Assembly: GCA_037013685.1 (NCBI GenBank)
Contig: CM072904.1
Location: forward strand, 2,356,001 to 2,420,000
DNA from: Acridotheres tristis
Taxonomy: Eukaryota; Chordata; Aves; Passeriformes; Sturnidae
Direction of reading: 5' to 3'
DNA: 64,000 nucleotides
This document shows positions 24,686-37,115 of this stretch, in pieces. The notes under the pieces were generated by a model. That model was not told the DNA's origin, searched no databases, and saw only the letters and a list, made by a program, of their open reading frames with translations. The first letter of the stretch is position 1, and every line of letters starts with the position of its first letter. A program made the position numbers and the translations under genes.

Positions 24686-26447
24686 GGAATATTTCCTGTG
24701 TGTTAATTCCAGCTGCAGCAGATGTGGGCAGGCTCATCCCTGACAGGACCCAGTGAGCTCTGACTGCTGTGATCTCCAGCAGAGCTGGACCCTGGTGGGG
24801 GCTGCAGCCCCTGGAGATGGAATTGTGCAGGTCCTGGCACATCCATTGATGCCAGCAGTGAGGGAATCCCTCCCAGAAATGCTTGGGACTGAGAAGGACA
24901 CACGTTCCTGATATTTTCCCCTCTGTGAGCTGTTTGTTCTTGGATTAATTCCCATGCTGTGCTGATAAACTCTGCTGGCTCTGCCTTTAGGGGTTTTTGG
25001 CTGGTCAGGGCTCCCAGGGGCTCAGCCCTTCACCCTCTGGCTTGGTCCCAGTTTTTTGGTGTTCCTGCTGCCAAAAGCTGCTGCACCTTCATTCTGCAAA
25101 GCTTTAGGATGCCTGGAAACCAATGGATGCTGTGCCCATGTGGGAGCTGGGGAAATCCCAAGTGAAATCCCAGCTCCCCACATTTCCTCCATTCCTTCCC
25201 CTCTTTCCCATGCAACATCTTCCAAGGAGATGGGTCAGGAGTGACACACGAGTGTCTGAAGCAGATCAAAGCTGCTTTCTGCCTGATTGATTTGTTATTT
25301 TCCTCTCCGGGCTGTGGATATCTCCTGGCAGGTCGCAGCATGCCCGGGGCTGTTTGTCTGCCCTCCCATCAATCTCACACCTCATCCACAGTGGGAATTA
25401 CAGTGAGTGAAGGGGCTGGATGCTTCCCAAGCCATGGCAGATGCTCGTGCAGATGGTGCTGGCACAATTCCCACTGACAGATCATCGAGTGGGATTGTCC
25501 AGACCCTCCCAGGAAAGGGACTGTGGGGTCTGGAGTGATCCTGCAAGGCTGGACCAAGGATGTCGATCTGAGTCTGTCCCTTGTCCCCACTCCTTGCTGG
25601 TGGCAGCGTTGTTACCACACTGGAGGTTTTAGACATCTGAGGTCTGCAAATCTTTCTGCTAATGGAGAGGAGCAAGAAACCTTGAGGTTTTAAACACGTT
25701 TTTTCCTCAGGAATTCCTGTAGCTCAAAGATTCTTTAGTTAAAGATGAACTGGGAAAATCTGTTCACCCAGGGAGTGAAAACTTCTCATGGTGATGCCAA
25801 ACAGGGGCTCTGCCCCGTTCAAACCATCTCAAAAGTTCACAGCACATTCTGAGAGTGAATCCTTCCCTTCCTGGGAATTCCCACTGGAATTCCTGACCCT
25901 GTGATAGGGCTGAGCCCTGCTTTGGGCAGAGAGGGGTGTCCCCACCCTCTGGCCAGGACACGCTGGGGGACACAGAGACTTCTTCCCATTCCTTGGTCCA
26001 ATTCTTTATTTACAGCATCAACAAAGAAGTTTGGGAAAGGATGAGCAGGATTCCTGTACCCAGCTGCTCCAGGATTTGTGGTTTGGGACATTTGTGTCCC
26101 AGGCTCTGTTTTACAGCCCTGAGTGTCCCAACTCTGTGGTTGTAAAGGTACCACCACAGCTGGGGAAGAAATGACCCTTTCTACATTTGGGACAGTGGCT
26201 TTAAAACTCATGTTGTGGTTCAAAAATGTCGCCTGGCTGTTTGTGAATGTGTCTGAATAGTTTTTGTGGTCTGAGTTGGCTGAACTTGTGTACTGAATTT
26301 TGATTTTCTCAGATTTACACTCTTCCTGTGGGTTTTGTCCGTTGTCCAGTTTGTCTGTTTTACTCTTGGTGGAGAATAAAGGGAGCAGAGCCCTGTAGTG
26401 GAGGTTTCTCAGCCTATTGAATGTCTCTCTCTTCTCCCCCAACACAG
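24686..26447. other. Unannotated stretch / intron upstream of the TSPN exon
   Basis: If the first collagen exon lies further left, this is intron. The last bases before 26,448 form a good acceptor with a pyrimidine tract ('cttctcccccaacacag'). No other exon was recognised. Confidence 0.5.
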
Positions 26448-26595
26448 ATGAGGTGAACCTGCTGGACAAAATCACTCTCCATGCCCAGGACCTCAGCAAT
26501 GTCTCCTTTGGCTACGACCACAGCAAGTGCAGGATCCTGGAGATCGGGCAGTATGCAACCCTCAACATCCCCACCAGGGAGGCCTTTGGGGACAG
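26448..26595 (+). CDS. Collagen exon: TSPN domain, part 1
   Basis: 148 bp. The acceptor is 'cccccaacacag' and the donor is 'gacag|gtaacc'. The exon enters two bases into a codon, so the upstream exon must end with one base of it. It encodes the start of the N-terminal domain: (Asp)-Glu-Val-Asn-Leu-Leu-Asp-Lys, a Leu-Ser-Asn-Val-Ser segment with an N-glycosylation sequon, and a first cysteine in Ser-Lys-Cys. This matches the position of the Gly-Phe-Cys cysteine in type V/XI chains, which begin similarly with Val-Asp-Leu-Leu. Confidence 0.9.
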
Positions 26596-27102
26596 GTAAC
26601 CTCCCTTCAGGGGTGGGAATGGGGCTCAAAAATCATCTAAGGAGTGGCTGTTGGTTTGAGGAATTCCTTGGAGAGCCCATGCCATGGTGACATGGAGATA
26701 ACTCAGCCACTCCGTGCTCTGAGCTCAGGGCTTCCTTCAGTTCTTACACTTTGGAACGGTTTGTGCTGTCCCTGGCAGTGTCCAAGGCCAGGCTGGGATG
26801 GTGGGAGATGCCCCTGCCCATGGCAGGTTTCCTCCAACTCAAATCATTCTGGGCTTCTTTGCTGTTTGCTGGCTGGGTGCAGGAAGGACACCCTGGCAGG
26901 GCCCCACCACCTTAGCAATGCTAATTCCGACCCTGCTGCTTCTCTTGGATCCTCTCAGCTGCGACGATCGTTGCCTCTTTTCCCCCTTTATTTTCCCTTC
27001 TCTCTCGGCTGGTTTGTGACTCTAATTTTTGTATCCTAAGAGCTCAGCTGATGGTGGCACAGCAGCAGCTGCACAATGTCACCTGTCCCCTCTTCCTGCC
27101 AG
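26596..27102. other. Intron with a CR1 remnant
   Basis: Bases about 26,765-26,855 carry a short plus-strand CR1 3' piece ('gtccaaggccaggctgggat', 'gcccctgcccatggcagg'). The rest is unremarkable. The acceptor before 27,103 has a good pyrimidine tract. Confidence 0.7.
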
Positions 27103-27261
27103 GTTTGCAGACGAGCTGAGCGTGCTGCTGAAGCTCAGGTACTCTCTGAAGGAGGACACCAGCCTGGTGACCATCCTCAGCCACCGCAGCCACCTGCTCT
27201 TCCAGATCAGGGTCAACCCCCACGCCCTGGTCTTTGTCACCACGAGGAGGAGACACTACGA
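27103..27261 (+). CDS. Collagen exon: TSPN domain, part 2
   Basis: 159 bp. It joins the previous exon through a split Arg codon and ends in a split Glu codon before a strong donor, GTAAGT. It encodes beta-strand-like segments such as Phe-Ala-Asp-Glu-Leu-Ser-Val-Leu-Leu-Lys-Leu-Arg-Tyr and Leu-Leu-Phe-Gln-Ile-Arg-Val. These correspond to the Phe-Pro-Glu-Asp-Phe-Ser-Ile-Leu region of type V/XI TSPN domains. Confidence 0.92.
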
Positions 27262-27293
27262 GTAAGTCCCAGCTGATTTCCTGCCTTTCCATC

Positions 27294-28810
27294 TGTCCTG
27301 GTTTAGGGTAAATTTGGGAGGAAACTTTTGAAATTTTTTTTTTTTTTAAATTTTTTTTTTTTTTAGGAAACAGATTTAAGCAGTTTGGTTTGGGGAAACG
27401 TATTTTTTCAGAGAGAAAAGGAAAAATGGGAATGGGCTTGTTTATTTAACAGGCAAAGCACTTTTTAGCATAAAAATGACCAATACTAAACAGTGAAACT
27501 TTTTTATTGCTTTGAAGAGATGACAAATTTAGAAGAGTTTTTTTTTGTGGTTTGTAGTTTGGTTTATTTCATTTGTTTTTAGTTTTTTTGGTGCTGGGAA
27601 ATGCCGTGGCCCAGGCCAGGTTTGGTGGGCTACAGGTGTGAGTTTTTGGTGGTTTTTGGGATTTTTAGTTTAGAGCAGGTTTAAACAATTTTAAGAAGGG
27701 AAAAGAAAAAAAACCTACAGTTTCAGGAACTTTTTTGCCTTAGTTAGTTAGAAAAAACAACTAAAAGCAAAAAGAGAGGTTTTTTTTTTTCTGTCCACTG
27801 CAGATAATACAGTTTGTGAGAAGGATGCAGAGGAGTGAGTGTAGTTTTTGATAACAAACTTCATACTTTTTATTTCCTTTTTTATTCTTGGAACTAGTTT
27901 TAAAGTTGCAGAACTTAATATTTAACACTAACAGAACAGATCATTTGGGGATACAAGCATCATAAAGTCACCCCATGACCCCATCCTTCCTTTTCTCCTC
28001 CCAAGGCCAAGGCTTTCCCTGTCAGGTGGGTTTTGGGTAGTGCTGGGCTCCCCTCAGCTGAAGGAAGGTGCTGTCCCTCTGTCTTGGTTTGAAAGCCAGG
28101 TGTCTGCCAAGGAAGGCAGGAGCCTCTCTTTGAAATGGAAAATGTAAACCCCCCTCCCTCCAAATTATTATAGTTTTGAAATTAAGGGGCTCTCAGGCAA
28201 AGAAATGGGAAGAGGAATAACAGTTCTTTACTAGGAAAATTAAAACATAAATCCAGTATTACAGAGAACAAACCCAAAACACGGCCAGAGTGAGAATCCA
28301 AGGTGCCCCCGTCAGTCAGTCAGGGTTGGTGCAGTCCCATTCCATGGTGGCTGCATCCTCCTGCAGGGACAGATGTGGTTCTGCTGGAGCAGGGCTCCTG
28401 CACAAGGTGCAGTTTTCCTCCAGAGCTCCAGGGATGATGTGCAAGGCTCTGGTTTTCCTCTGGGATCCAGTGGGAAAAGGCTGCTCTGCTGTTCCAAATC
28501 TCCCCTTTGATCTGGGTAGGAAATGCTCGGCTCCTCCCCTGGCTGGAGCATCTCCCCATGGGATGATGGAATTTGATCAGCCCTGCCCTGGGACTGCATG
28601 GCCATGGACAGGAGAGATCTCCTGGAGGGAGGATGGGCTGTGGGGAAGAGAAAGAACACTGCAACAGCTGGGTGAACAGCTGGAACAGGAACAGAGGAGA
28701 TCTCCCCCAGAGATCAGGATCACTGCCATACCTGCTTTAACAGATGGGGACAGAATCCAGACTTTTGGGCACATCCTGTACTGCAAACTAAGACAGCCTC
28801 AGGCCTGGTG
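27294..28810. mobile_element. Probable pair of retroviral LTR-like blocks
   Basis: Two blocks begin with closely related openings, TGTCCTGGTTTAGGG at 27,294 and TGTCTTGGTTTGAAAGCC at 28,080. Both resemble starts of avian endogenous-retrovirus LTRs as I know them. The first is rich in A/T tracts (27,330-27,940); the second is GC-moderate to about 28,810. I found no flanking target duplication and no viral coding sequence. The right boundary is uncertain. Confidence 0.45.
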
Positions 28811-29120
28811 CAGGTTGTCACTGCCAAACTCCACTCTGCCAAAATGATGCAGCTCTGGAAAAAGAAGCAAAGAACAAAAAGGTTCAGATCCCTGGGGATA
28901 AATGAGGACACAAAACTCAGTCATTTCTCAGGTGCCTCAAGCAGTTGGAGGCATCCCCAAATCCATAGGAAACAGTGATGGTGTTGGAAGAGTTCTGGGA
29001 TTGTTCCTTGTGTCTGCACTAAGGATGGATCTGTGAGGGACCTTGGGAGCTGCTATGGGGTAAAGCCTGGTCCTGGATGAGGAGTGGGATGAAGTTTCCT
29101 GTTGTGTCCCTTTCCCTCAG

Positions 29121-29316
29121 GTTCCCAGTGTCCTTCCTGGGCGATGGGCACTGGCACCAAGTGGCTCTCAGCATCTCCCTGGAGAGGCTGGAGTTGCACG
29201 TGGACTGTCGGCTGCTGGACAGAGTGAGCTGGTCCAACTATTTTGGGATGGGAGTGAGCACTGAGGGGCTGATCATCATTGGGGGCCTCATCGAGTCCTT
29301 TGAGATCCCCTTTAAG
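29121..29316 (+). CDS. Collagen exon: TSPN domain, part 3
   Basis: 196 bp. It completes the split Glu codon and ends in phase 0 at Phe-Lys before GTGAGA. It contains Gly-Asp-Gly-His-Trp-His-Gln-Val-Ala (the Asp-Gly-Lys-Trp-His-Arg motif of TSPN domains) and Leu-His-Val-Asp-Cys, which holds the second conserved cysteine. It also has the Gly-Leu-Ile-Ile-Ile-Gly-Gly strand before Phe-Glu-Ile-Pro-Phe-Lys. These are the most recognisable TSPN/laminin-G signatures in the gene. Confidence 0.95.
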
Positions 29317-29599
29317 GTGAGAGCTGGGCAGGATCTGCTCTACCCACATAAGTGAGGTTACAAATTCCCTCTGATGGAATCCATTTCATCGCCTTCTCCT
29401 CCCAAAACAAGATTTATTTTTGTGCTTGGGCAGGATAAACTTAGCAAAGGCTTGGAATTGTGGGTTTGGGTCAGGGCAGCACAAGGGGCAGCAGTCAGGT
29501 CACCTCTGGGTTGGACTTCACTCATCCTCTGGTGTTGGCCATGACTTGGACCCTGCAGAGAAGTCTCTGTGCAGTGAACATGGAAAGATCTGGTCGGGG

Positions 29600-29872
29600 A
29601 ACTGGTGTCCAATGGTTTCAATCTTCCAAAGGGCAGGGCTGGATGGGATTTTGGGCAGGAATTGTTCCCTGGCAGGGTGGGCAGGCCCTGGCACAGGGTG
29701 CCCAGAGCAGCTGTGGCTGCCCCTGGATCCCTGGCAGTGCCCAAGGCCAGGTTGGACATTGGGGCTGGAGCAGCCTGGGACAGTGGGAGGTGTCCCTGCC
29801 CATGGCATCTTTCCATGCCACTCTTGAAGCTGGAGAGGGAATACTCATTGCCCAAACCATCCCATAAAGAAA
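29600..29872 (+). mobile_element. CR1 fragment in intron
   Basis: Plus-strand CR1: 'gggcaggaattgttccctgg', 'cccagagcagctgtggctgc', 'aaggccaggttggacattgg'. The terminal part is disrupted after 'cccatggcatc'. Part of the 5' end may start near 29,550. Confidence 0.85.
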
Positions 29873-29982
29873 TCCCTGGCTGAGAGAAGCTGGACATGAC
29901 CTCCCCTGCAGGCCCTTCCAGACCTTTCCCTCTCCTCTGGAAGAAGCAGGAGCACAAACTCTGCTTTCTGTGTCTCCTCCAG

Positions 29983-30120
29983 GGCTCTCTCCAGCAGCTG
30001 ACCTTCGTGATGGGAGACCCAGCAGCGGCTGCTGAGCAGTGCCACAGCTACAACTCAACCTGCCCTGGCTCCTCCAGCCTCACCAGAACCCCCTGGGAGC
30101 TCCCAACAGCCTGGCCACAG
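29983..30120 (+). CDS. Collagen exon: end of TSPN domain
   Basis: 138 bp, phase 0 on both sides. It opens Gly-Ser-Leu-Gln-Gln-Leu-Thr-Phe-Val-Met-Gly-Asp-Pro, then Ala-Glu-Gln-Cys-His-Ser-Tyr-Asn-Ser-Thr-Cys. This parallels Gly-Asp-Ile-Gln-Gln-Leu ... Tyr-Cys-Glu-His-Tyr-Ser-Pro-Asp-Cys in type V chains and supplies cysteines three and four. Asn-Ser-Thr is a glycosylation sequon. The tail after the domain is Ser/Pro-rich. Confidence 0.95.
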
Positions 30121-31596
30121 GTGTGGCTGGGGCAGATCACAAATTTAGGGACAGCTGGGCCAAGATTTTCCTTGGTGTCACAAAATTCCAATGAAAGGCC
30201 CAACCCAGGGCGTTGCCTGGAATTGCTCAGATCTCCAGTTGGGGATGGGGTACGAGGCAGTTGGGGTGGTTCTTTTCCATCCCTTCAAGTCACAGATGGG
30301 TTTGGTGCCAAGGAGGGTGAGTTGAAGGGAGAGTTTGGGATGCAGGGAAAGCCTGGGGGTGGCTCTGACTGGATGTGTGGCACAGGAAAGCTGTGAGTAA
30401 CACTGCAGCTGGAGCTGTGCTTCTGGGAGGAGCTGAAAGCTGTCCTTGGGAACTGGACACCACTCTGGAATTCTTGCCCACTCCCAGCAGCTTTGCACTC
30501 TTTGGTACATCATCCTTCCAGGAGCTGTCCCTCTGTTCTGCCAGCATTGCTGGAAAATGGAAGTTTGGGGGGCTTTGCTTTCATTGCTGCGTTCAACAAA
30601 TTTTCAACAAACTTATCTGTCAAAAAGCTCAGATCACATCATAAATCCCCCAAAACATGAAGAAGCCAGCCTTTCCTCAGGAGCTGGAGCTGGCCCAGGG
30701 AAATTCCTCACATCTTAGGCCAGGTCCCTTCATAGGAAGTGCTTCATAGGAGTCTGGGAGAGGCGAGTGCTGGATGTCAGTGCTTGGCACGAGCCTCCCG
30801 TGTGTGACCCAAAGTTTCTGTGCTCTGGTGAGGAGCTGGCACAGCTGCTGGGAAAGGGCAGGGAGCTGGGTGTGGGATGGGGCACCTGCCCTGCCTGGCT
30901 CCTGCCCAGAAATCCCTTTGGGATGCTGGAGCCAGCACACCCAGGCAGGGAACAGGGAGGGGTGACACCTGGGACAGCCCTGCAGTGGCTGCTGCACTCC
31001 TGGATGGGCTGCTTTGCTTTGTGTTATTTGAAGAGGAGGAGTTTTGGGAAAGCCCTGATGGTGAGGGGTTGAGGAGCTGGCTTTGCTGGGGGGTGTGGAG
31101 CAGGCTGGTGTAACACAGAGGGAAAGAGGAGTGGCTGAGTGCCCGGTGTAACCCCTGCTCATCCCAAAATGAAACCTGTACATGAAACCTTGTCCCGAGC
31201 TCTGGAAGCCTGGAGCTTTTCCCTGAATGGCTCTGGGGTCTCACCCATCAAGCAGAAAATTTTAAGCATCAGTAAATCGCCTGCAGATGAGTCCCATGGG
31301 GATAATTCTGCCCCACATCCCCCCCAGTTCCCATCCCTTGCTGGCCCTCCTCAGGAATGAGGAGTTTCCAAATCAACAGAAACTGCAAAAACCCACCCAA
31401 ACTCTTGAGAGGTTTCATCAGAAGCCGTTCCCTCATGTTGCTGTGAAGGACTGGCTCCCACTGTGCATTCCCTGCATGTTTCCTGTGCCGGCAGAGGCAG
31501 CTCCTCAGTCCTGGAGCCAACAATAAACACGTGCTGAAGTCACTGCTGGTCCCTGGGCTGTGATGTTTCTCCTCTCTTCTCTCTCCAACTCTCCAG
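30121..31596. other. Intron, nothing recognised
   Basis: GC-moderate sequence without clear repeats. Open frames on both strands lack domains. It separates two phase-0 exons of the collagen gene. Confidence 0.6.
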
Positions 31597-31638
31597 GTGC
31601 CAAAGGAAACCAATGAAATCCAGGATTCATCTGCTCAG
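31597..31638 (+). CDS. Collagen exon: 14-codon linker after TSPN
   Basis: 42 bp, phase 0 both ends, between 'ctctccaactctccag' and GTATGA. It encodes Val-Pro-Lys-Glu-Thr-Asn-Glu-Ile-Gln-Asp-Ser-Ser-Ala-Gln. Short phase-0 exons are usual at the start of the type V/XI variable region. Its small size makes it less certain than its neighbours, but both splice sites are good and the phase fits. Confidence 0.75.
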
Positions 31639-34539
31639 GTATGACTCCTGCACTGTCCTTCCTCGTGTCCCTGTGCTGTCACCCCCAGGCTGTCTCCTGG
31701 GGACAGGAGCTGCTCTGATGAGCAATAAGGCAAAGCCAAAGTTCTCAGACAAGGCCACTAATTCTGATTGTCTTCGCTGTTTTTGTTATTTTCTTTACTG
31801 CAACCTCTCTGTTTAATGGTTTGAACATACTTTGCTGTATCCCAGACCTGGTGGAAGTCATGGTGAGTGCTCAGGTGATTTCCCGAGTGTTTGCATGGAG
31901 CCAGAAGGGTGGTGGTGGGGCAGGGAATGACGTGGATCAGGCCATTGCCTGCCCAGAGGATTTGTGGACCTGCCTGGGAGCTGAGCCAGGCTGGATGAGC
32001 TTGGAGGGCAGGAGGTGAGGGCAGCAGGGTGGCAGGGTTTGGGATGAAGCAGGATGACCACTGCTCCTGCCCACAGTGGGATGTGATGCCTGCCTGGGGA
32101 GGCATCCCCAGGACCTCCCTGCTGCCACTGAGAGGTGGGAAGGGCTGGAGATCTCTGTGGGAGGGGTGGTTGTGGTTCTGGGACCCTCCTTGGGGTGGTT
32201 TCCTGGGATCTGGTGCTGGCAGAGGGGTGGCTGCCCCCCAAAACCACTGGTGCTCCTTATTGCAGCTGCTGTCCCCCTCTTGTGCATGTGCTGGGGACAT
32301 GAGGGAGAGCTCTGAGTGAGGCTGGCTCTGTGTTCCTGCTTTATTTGGGGTTTTCAGCCAAGCTTTGGTGTTCAAGTCCGTGCAAACACATCCTGAGGGG
32401 AAACCAACAGCAAATGCAAATTGAGATTTGTGTGTGTGTGACTGAGCAGTTGGAGTTCTTCATTCCCCTCATCCCCCTGGTTCCTGTTAACTCTTTGGGG
32501 AGAGCCTCTCTTCTCTCAGCTGCCTTTCCCTGCCTGGCTGCACCTGGATAATTCCAAACTGGAACTGCCAAGTGACCTTTGGCAGCTGGATCCATCCCTC
32601 TGCTCCAGGCTCAGCAGCTCAGGGGGGAACGAGCTCCAGGTTTGCTGGGTGGGTTTGTAATGACCTGAGGTGGCAAAATCCCCTTTCCTGGGCACTGATG
32701 GAAGGTGGGCTCTGTCCTGGATCCTGTTTGGGATGTGATTCCCACCTGCTGGTTCTCCCAGACCCTGGCAAGGTGTTGCCATAACAAGGAAAGTGGTGAA
32801 ATTCATAGGTCTGCAGGGGAAAAGGAACAATACTCTGGATTTGGGACGAGTTTATTTTTCAAGCACTTAATAAGGAGCAGAGACGCCCTGGAATCTTTGG
32901 CATTATAATTTATTAGGAATAAAAAAGGCACTGCAGTTTGGGGGTAATGAGGAGCAGCCCAGCTCTGCTGCAGGGACAGGCCACAGCTCTACTTTCCAGT
33001 TCCTTTGTTCATTTAGAAGTAAATTAGTACATTGGTGGATTCCTTAATTGTTAATTAGAGCTAAATAATTATGGAGGCTCAGGGTGATGGCAGAGGAAGA
33101 TGTAATGGGGGGAAGGCAATAAATGAGTTTGTTATTGGCAGTGGTACCTGAATTGCAGCCCACTCCTTTTGGCAATTTTTTTTGAGGAATAAATTGGCAT
33201 TTCTGAGCAATGTCTTTGGGACATGGATAGTGCTGAGCCACTTCTCCTGCATTTTGTTTTCTCTTTCTGCCTATCCTAAATGTGAGCAGGAGGGCTGAGC
33301 TGGTTCCTGAATTTAATGCCTTTTCCAAGGCAGCTTAACCTGGGATCCTAAAGCCATTCCCCAAACAGGCAAAGCTTAAATCCCACAGATTTCCAAAGAG
33401 AAAAAATTTCACAGGTTTAATTTTCTGGACAGTTCAAACTAGTTGGGAAATTCCTTCTTGATTTAAAAATGCTGTGAAAGCTCAGTGCAAACACTTGGTT
33501 GGGTTGTGGCACCTCTGTTCTCTCGTGCTAAGGTTTGTGAGTGAGCACAGCTGCTGTGGGAATCACTCCTTCAGGCTCACTCAGTCCTAAAATTCCATCC
33601 TTCCTGTCCAATCAGAGCAGTCTGGAGCCTGTGGGAATCAGGATGGCACATACTCCTGGTGCTGGGCTTTAAAACCTGTCACAAAGGGCTTGGGCTGGCC
33701 CATCCTGACTAACAAGGACAAGCCCTCCTGGGGGAACTGTCCCTCCTCCACCCCACTGTTCCCCTGGGGCTGCTGCTGCCTTGGATAACCTGGCTAATAC
33801 CAGATATCCCTGTGGGGAATGTGACTGGGGCTGCAGCCCAGCTCCATCTCCCTGCTCTCTTATCTTGAGATGTTGTTCCTGATAATTCTGATATCTCAGC
33901 CCCCTGAGGAGTCTGAATCCAGTTTCTCCAGTAGGATAAGATCTGTGGATAACTGATTGTCCCAAAAACCCACTGTGGGATAAACGTGATGATAATAATC
34001 CATTGAGCTGAGCCCCAGAGGTTTTTAATCCCCAAACCAAGTCTGTCCCACCCAGCCTTGCTGTGAGGAGCCTCTGCTGGGAATTACCCCTGCCCTCCAA
34101 GCTTTTATGACCTGGCCTCCTGCCTGGGGCAGCTCTTGCTGACTTTTAGGGTTTGTCATGTGCCAGAAGAGTGGCAGCACAGCCTTGGTTGATCATCAGC
34201 TTCTCCAGAAGCTTCCCAGGCTGATGTTGTGCCCAGCAGAGTCTCGTGGCCTTGGGGAGCCACATCCCTGGGCAGGGCCAGCAGGGCACTGAGGAATGGG
34301 GCTTGTCCTGCCTTGCCTTTGGAAAGGTGAGGCTCCAGCGCTGTGGGAAGGTGGCAGGGAGCACACAGAATCCTCCTGGGCTTCCCAGCTGAGCGTGGCC
34401 CCTGCATGGGGGGCTTGCAGGGATTGTTCAGGATTTTGGGTTGCTTCAGTTTGAGCGTGGGTAGGACATCAGGGAGCCCCAAACATCCCCCTGGAAATGG
34501 GGCATTGCTGAGGGGTCGCAGGGATCTCCAAATAAAAAC

Positions 34540-34630
34540 CATCCTGTTCCCATGGGACACCTTCCACTATCCCAGGGTGCTCCAAAGCCCATCCAGCCTG
34601 GCCTGGGACACTCAGGACATTGAACAGAAT
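34540..34630 (-). mobile_element. CR1 remnant
   Basis: Short reverse CR1: 'catgggacaccttccactat', 'cccagggtgctccaaagccc'. It is followed by a poly-T run at about 34,646-34,666. Confidence 0.7.
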
Positions 34631-35121
34631 TATCCCCCACACTCCTTTTTTTTTTTTTTTTTTTTTCTGTGATACCTCAAGGTTTCATAAGTTGATAGCT
34701 ATTTTGTTTGAGTTTTTCTTTCATGTCATAAGAAATTCAAATATCTGCTGATCACACAGACATGAAAAAGTTGTCCTTGTATTTCCTACTTTGGGTCTAA
34801 TGTCTTGTGGATGAGCTGCAGTTCTTAGATGCCATTCTTTCCTGTGCTGAGGGAAAAAACTGAACTTTGTTTCCAGATGGTAGTTCTCCAGTGGTGATTA
34901 ATTTTTAGGTTTAGAACAATCTCTTATGTTTGGGAAAATAATGCTGTATATGGGTTCTTAAAGAACTATTAGATTCAGACATGAAGTTTTGTATTGTTGA
35001 CAAACCGAGGTTGATACAGTGTACTGAGGTTGGACACCATTGGACTTTAAGAAATGGAATTTCCACTCTGGGAGCCCTCTGCTACCACTGAAAGCCAAGA
35101 ACAAATGTTACACCTTTCATT

Positions 35122-35315
35122 TACTGCCAGGGATCCAGGGCAGCCACAGCTCCTCTGGGAATTCCATCCCAGCCCCTCCCCACCTTCACAGGGAAGAATT
35201 TCTTCCCAATATCCCATCTAAATCCCTTCCAGTTTAAACTGCTCTTCCTTGTCCTATCACTCCATGCCCTTGTAAAATGTCTCCTTCCCAAACTTCTTGT
35301 AGCCCCTTTAGGAGC
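35122..35315 (-). mobile_element. CR1 fragment
   Basis: Reverse CR1, internal part: 'ctgccagggatccagggcag', 'ttcttcccaatatcccatct', then 'cagtttaaactgctcttcct'. It lacks the 3' tail. Confidence 0.85.
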
Positions 35316-37009
35316 TGGCACTAGAAATAATTTCTCTTATTTCTTTTTCAGTGTATTCCCTTCCCAAATCCAGCACTCAGGTGTGATGTGTGAAACTCAT
35401 GAGAGAACATTTCAGCCCCTGTGGGATGGGGATGCATTTATTCCTTCTTTAAATCAGTCCAACTTTGATTTTTGACTTTTTTTTTTCTATGATGCAGCCT
35501 CTTCTAGGGGCTTGATGCTAGAAAGTGCTGGAAAAAAATAGTTTAAAATTGTCTATCTTTGATCTTGAGCTTGAGTGATCACGTTGTACCTTTGGCTGTT
35601 GGATGGAAGAGGCTCCTATTAACAAAAAAATCCGTTTCCTAGGAGAAGACCCTGAACTTTGAACTCTGTTTCACCCAGCTGAAAATTAGGGCAGAACGTT
35701 CTGCTGGTTGTCTGAGCTGCTGAAAACAGGGATGCTCCAGGCTGGGCTTTAACCCTTTTGCCATTTAGGAGTTTTTGGAGCGTGGTGCCAGCTGAAAAGC
35801 CCTGCACAAGTCCAGCAGCAGCATTGTTATCTTTGTCAATGCAACCCTCTGAGGCTCCTCAGGCAACATCCCAAGTTAGAAACTCTTTCCAAAACCATGG
35901 CATTAATTACATATCTGTGGTTTCTTTATTAATGAGCCCCATGTCAGTTGTTCTGTTATTTTGCTTGGGCTCAGCTTGAGGGAAGAGGCCTATAATTACT
36001 CAAAGCTTCCTGTTTGCCTTTTTTTTTTTTTGGTTTTCCTTTTTTAAAATTCCATATTGGCACAACACAAAGCCTTTTCCCAGTCAGTCCCCTGGAGCTT
36101 CCCCAGCTCTCTGAGCCAAACTGAGAATTCAGTGCTCATCTTGGGGAGAGCCTGAGATTTTAAGGCTTTTGGGGTTGAGTTCTGGGGCTGGGATTGAGAA
36201 TCCTCTGTTCTGTGTCCCCTCAGGAATGGGAAGTATTTCATTGTCATCTGGTTATGTCATCTGGATTTTCTAAATGTGGACAGAACTGGGGTTCTCCAGC
36301 TCTTCCCACGTCACTGCTGTGGTTCTGGACCCAAGATGTGGCTGGGGCAGAGACTCCTCCTGCCTTTATTATTCTTCTTTAATCCAACTTTCTGCCAATC
36401 ACAGGCCCTGCCTTGCTTGTCACGTGCCAATTCCTTCTATTTTCCCTTCTGTTTTATCATCCTTCATGGCTGCTTTCAATCTGGGCTCCTTCCCCACTTC
36501 CCAGCTGGAATTTCTGGGAGTTCAACCCCACATGTCTCACTCGACTCTCACGCTTTTGGACAAATTCAGAGCTGTTCCCAATTTGTCCCTCTCAGCTGGT
36601 TCTCCTCTAAATTTGGCCAGTTTGGAGGAGCAAGGATGGATTCTATTGATTTTGGCTGTTAGCTGTGTTTACACAAACCAATATAATTCAGCCTTGTGCC
36701 TCGGTAATTTTTCCTTAGAGACCCTTTTCCCCTGAGCCTTGCCAGATGGGAGTTTCCAGTGTGGACCTTTCCCATGTCAAGTGTTGAATTAAAAACCCTT
36801 TTTCTTCACTGTGTGGGAATTCTGGGCTCCCAGTGCCAGCTGCCAGGCCTGGATATGGATTCCCACTGGGATTCCCAGGCTGGGGCATCATCTCTTGAGA
36901 ACCTGAGCACTGCAGCCCCTGCAGCACCTCACAGCCCGTGGTTAATAGGATTTGGGAATCCTCACCACACTTTTCCTCACCTGGTGGTCGAGCTGCATGG
37001 AAATCTGAG

Positions 37010-37115
37010 CAACCTGGTCCGTGGAGGGTGTCCCTGCCCTTGGCAGGGGTGCAGTGATTTAATTTAATTTAATTTAATTTAAGGTTTTTTCCAACCCAAG
37101 CCATTCTCTGACACC
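37010..37115 (+). mobile_element. CR1 3'-end remnant with an ATTTA expansion
   Basis: Plus-strand CR1 end ('gtgtccctgcccttggcagg' ... 'ttttttccaacccaagccat') interrupted by five copies of ATTTA at about 37,057-37,082. Confidence 0.75.

Noticed and set aside
29600..30058. Apparent 135-199-residue proteins
   Set aside because: They translate CR1 3' sequence. Near-identical frames appear at other CR1 copies in the window.
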